Assembly: GCF_001584615.1 (NCBI RefSeq) | Contig: NZ_LQQC01000007.1 | Span: 1 to 64,000 of the forward strand | Source of the DNA: Brevibacterium ravenspurgense | GTDB taxonomy: Bacteria > Actinomycetota > Actinomycetes > Actinomycetales > Brevibacteriaceae | Reading direction: 5' to 3' | Length of the DNA stretch: 64,000 nt | Part shown: positions 63,426 to 64,000 of the stretch, in pieces | Numbering within the stretch: position 1 is the first letter of the stretch | Layout: the number at the start of each line of letters is the position of its first letter | Made by a program: the position numbers and the translations under genes | The notes under the pieces: model-generated | The model's database searches: none | What the model was told of the DNA's origin: nothing | What the model saw: the letters and a program-made list of their open reading frames with translations, nothing else

Positions 63426-64000
63426 GTGGCTGAGAAGAAACCACGTCGTTTGGTGATCGTCGAATCCCCGACGAAAGCGCGGACGATTGTCGGCTTTTTG
63501 GGCGACGGCTACACCGTCGAAGCCTCAGTGGGGCACATTCGGGATCTCCCACAGCCCTCTGAACTGCCCGCGGACATGAAAAAAGGGCCCTACGGCAAAT
63601 TCGCAGTCGACGTCGAAGACGGCTTTAAGCCCTACTACCGGGTGGACCCTGACAAGAAGAAGGTCACCGAGCTTCGCAAGCTGCTGAAAGAAGCCGATGA
63701 ACTTTATCTGGCAACAGATGAGGACCGCGAAGGTGAAGCCATTGCGTGGCACCTTCTGGAAGTGCTCAAGCCGAAAGTCCCGGTTAAGCGCCTGGTGTTT
63801 CACGAAATCACCCCGGAAGCCCTTGAACGGGCACTCGAAAACACCCGCGAAATCGACTACGACCTCGTGTACGCGCAGGAAACCCGCCGCATCCTCGACC
63901 GTCTGTACGGCTACGAAATCTCGCCCGTTCTGTGGCGCAAGGTCCGTGCCGGTCTATCCGCCGGCCGTGTGCAGTCCGTTGCCACCCGCCTGGTTGTCGA
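63426..64000 (+). CDS. topA: DNA topoisomerase I (5' part)
   Basis: GTG 63426 follows GGAAAGGAAAACT. The first 191 residues show the Toprim domain: [19 protein letters not shown], the acidic DxDxxxGE motif in [17 protein letters not shown], and the start of domain II/IV ([41 protein letters not shown]). The catalytic Tyr lies further on. The gene leaves the window at 64000. Confidence 0.96.
   Translation, partial: MAEKKPRRLVIVESPTKARTIVGFLGDGYTVEASVGHIRDLPQPSELPADMKKGPYGKFAVDVEDGFKPYYRVDPDKKKVTELRKLLKEADELYLATDEDREGEAIAWHLLEVLKPKVPVKRLVFHEITPEALERALENTREIDYDLVYAQETRRILDRLYGYEISPVLWRKVRAGLSAGRVQSVATRLVV

Overview
The window is high-GC chromosomal DNA from an actinobacterium, most plausibly of the Micrococcales type; I would not name a genus. 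The reasons are the strong G/C bias at third codon positions, many GTG/TTG starts, apparent leaderless promoters (TAnnnT followed by 6-8 nt and then the start codon), a CRP/GlxR-like regulator next to nth, a mycothiol-enzyme-like TIGR03085 protein, and the actinobacterial gene order PBP / DUF4177 / RidA / NUDIX / MBL / Crp / nth / CoA-NUDIX / holin-like / acs / ssd-tad / DUF1998 helicase / methyltransferase / topA. Mycobacteria keep the same order around Rv3682-Rv3646.

Layout. 1-550: IS5-type transposase remnant and a broken, orphan HigA-like antitoxin. 0.6-3.2 kb: GNAT enzyme, then a Fur-family regulator with a monofunctional catalase. 3.2-7.6 kb: minus-strand operon of M3 oligopeptidase, YbaK-type deacylase, queuosine-precursor transporter and SGNH hydrolase. 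7.6-16.3 kb: MFS and AI-2E transporters, an unknown surface protein, an AhpD-like peroxidase, aldehyde dehydrogenase + DUF779, and an L,D-transpeptidase lipoprotein. 16.5-16.9 kb: SRP RNA and tRNA-Ser(GGA). 17-23.7 kb: small accessory genes including two CsbD-like stress proteins, a flavodoxin-like reductase, a sirtuin and a truncated DJ-1/PfpI gene beside a long perfect palindrome.

23.8-29.6 kb holds dnaX-recR and ask-asd, each pair overlapping by 4 nt. 29.8-32.6 kb is a zinc-type ABC importer whose binding lipoprotein has a very His-rich loop. 32.7-46.3 kb is the conserved core: metallophosphoesterase, class A PBP, DUF4177, RidA, NUDIX-like, MBL, Crp, nth, CoA pyrophosphatase, holin-like protein, acs, a 620-aa repeat-rich membrane protein and a Fic-like protein with a degenerate active site.

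46.5-56.3 kb is a Tad pilus locus (ssd, tadA, tadB, tadC, pilin, two TadE-like genes). It is split between tadC and the pilin gene by an element of about 5.0 kb bounded by 40-bp direct repeats (38/40 identical) that duplicate the 3' end of tadC. The element carries the stump of a serine recombinase, a secreted protein overlapping a membrane-protein gene, a secreted crystallin-like (I36) protein, and an ECF sigma factor with a CU044_5270-type partner. This is the least expected structure in the window and the best candidate for an undescribed system.

56.4-64 kb: DASS anion transporter, SDR reductase, DUF1998 helicase, DUF7059-type methyltransferase and the 5' part of topA. Recurrent long hairpins separate transcription units; two of them are identical over 43 nt.
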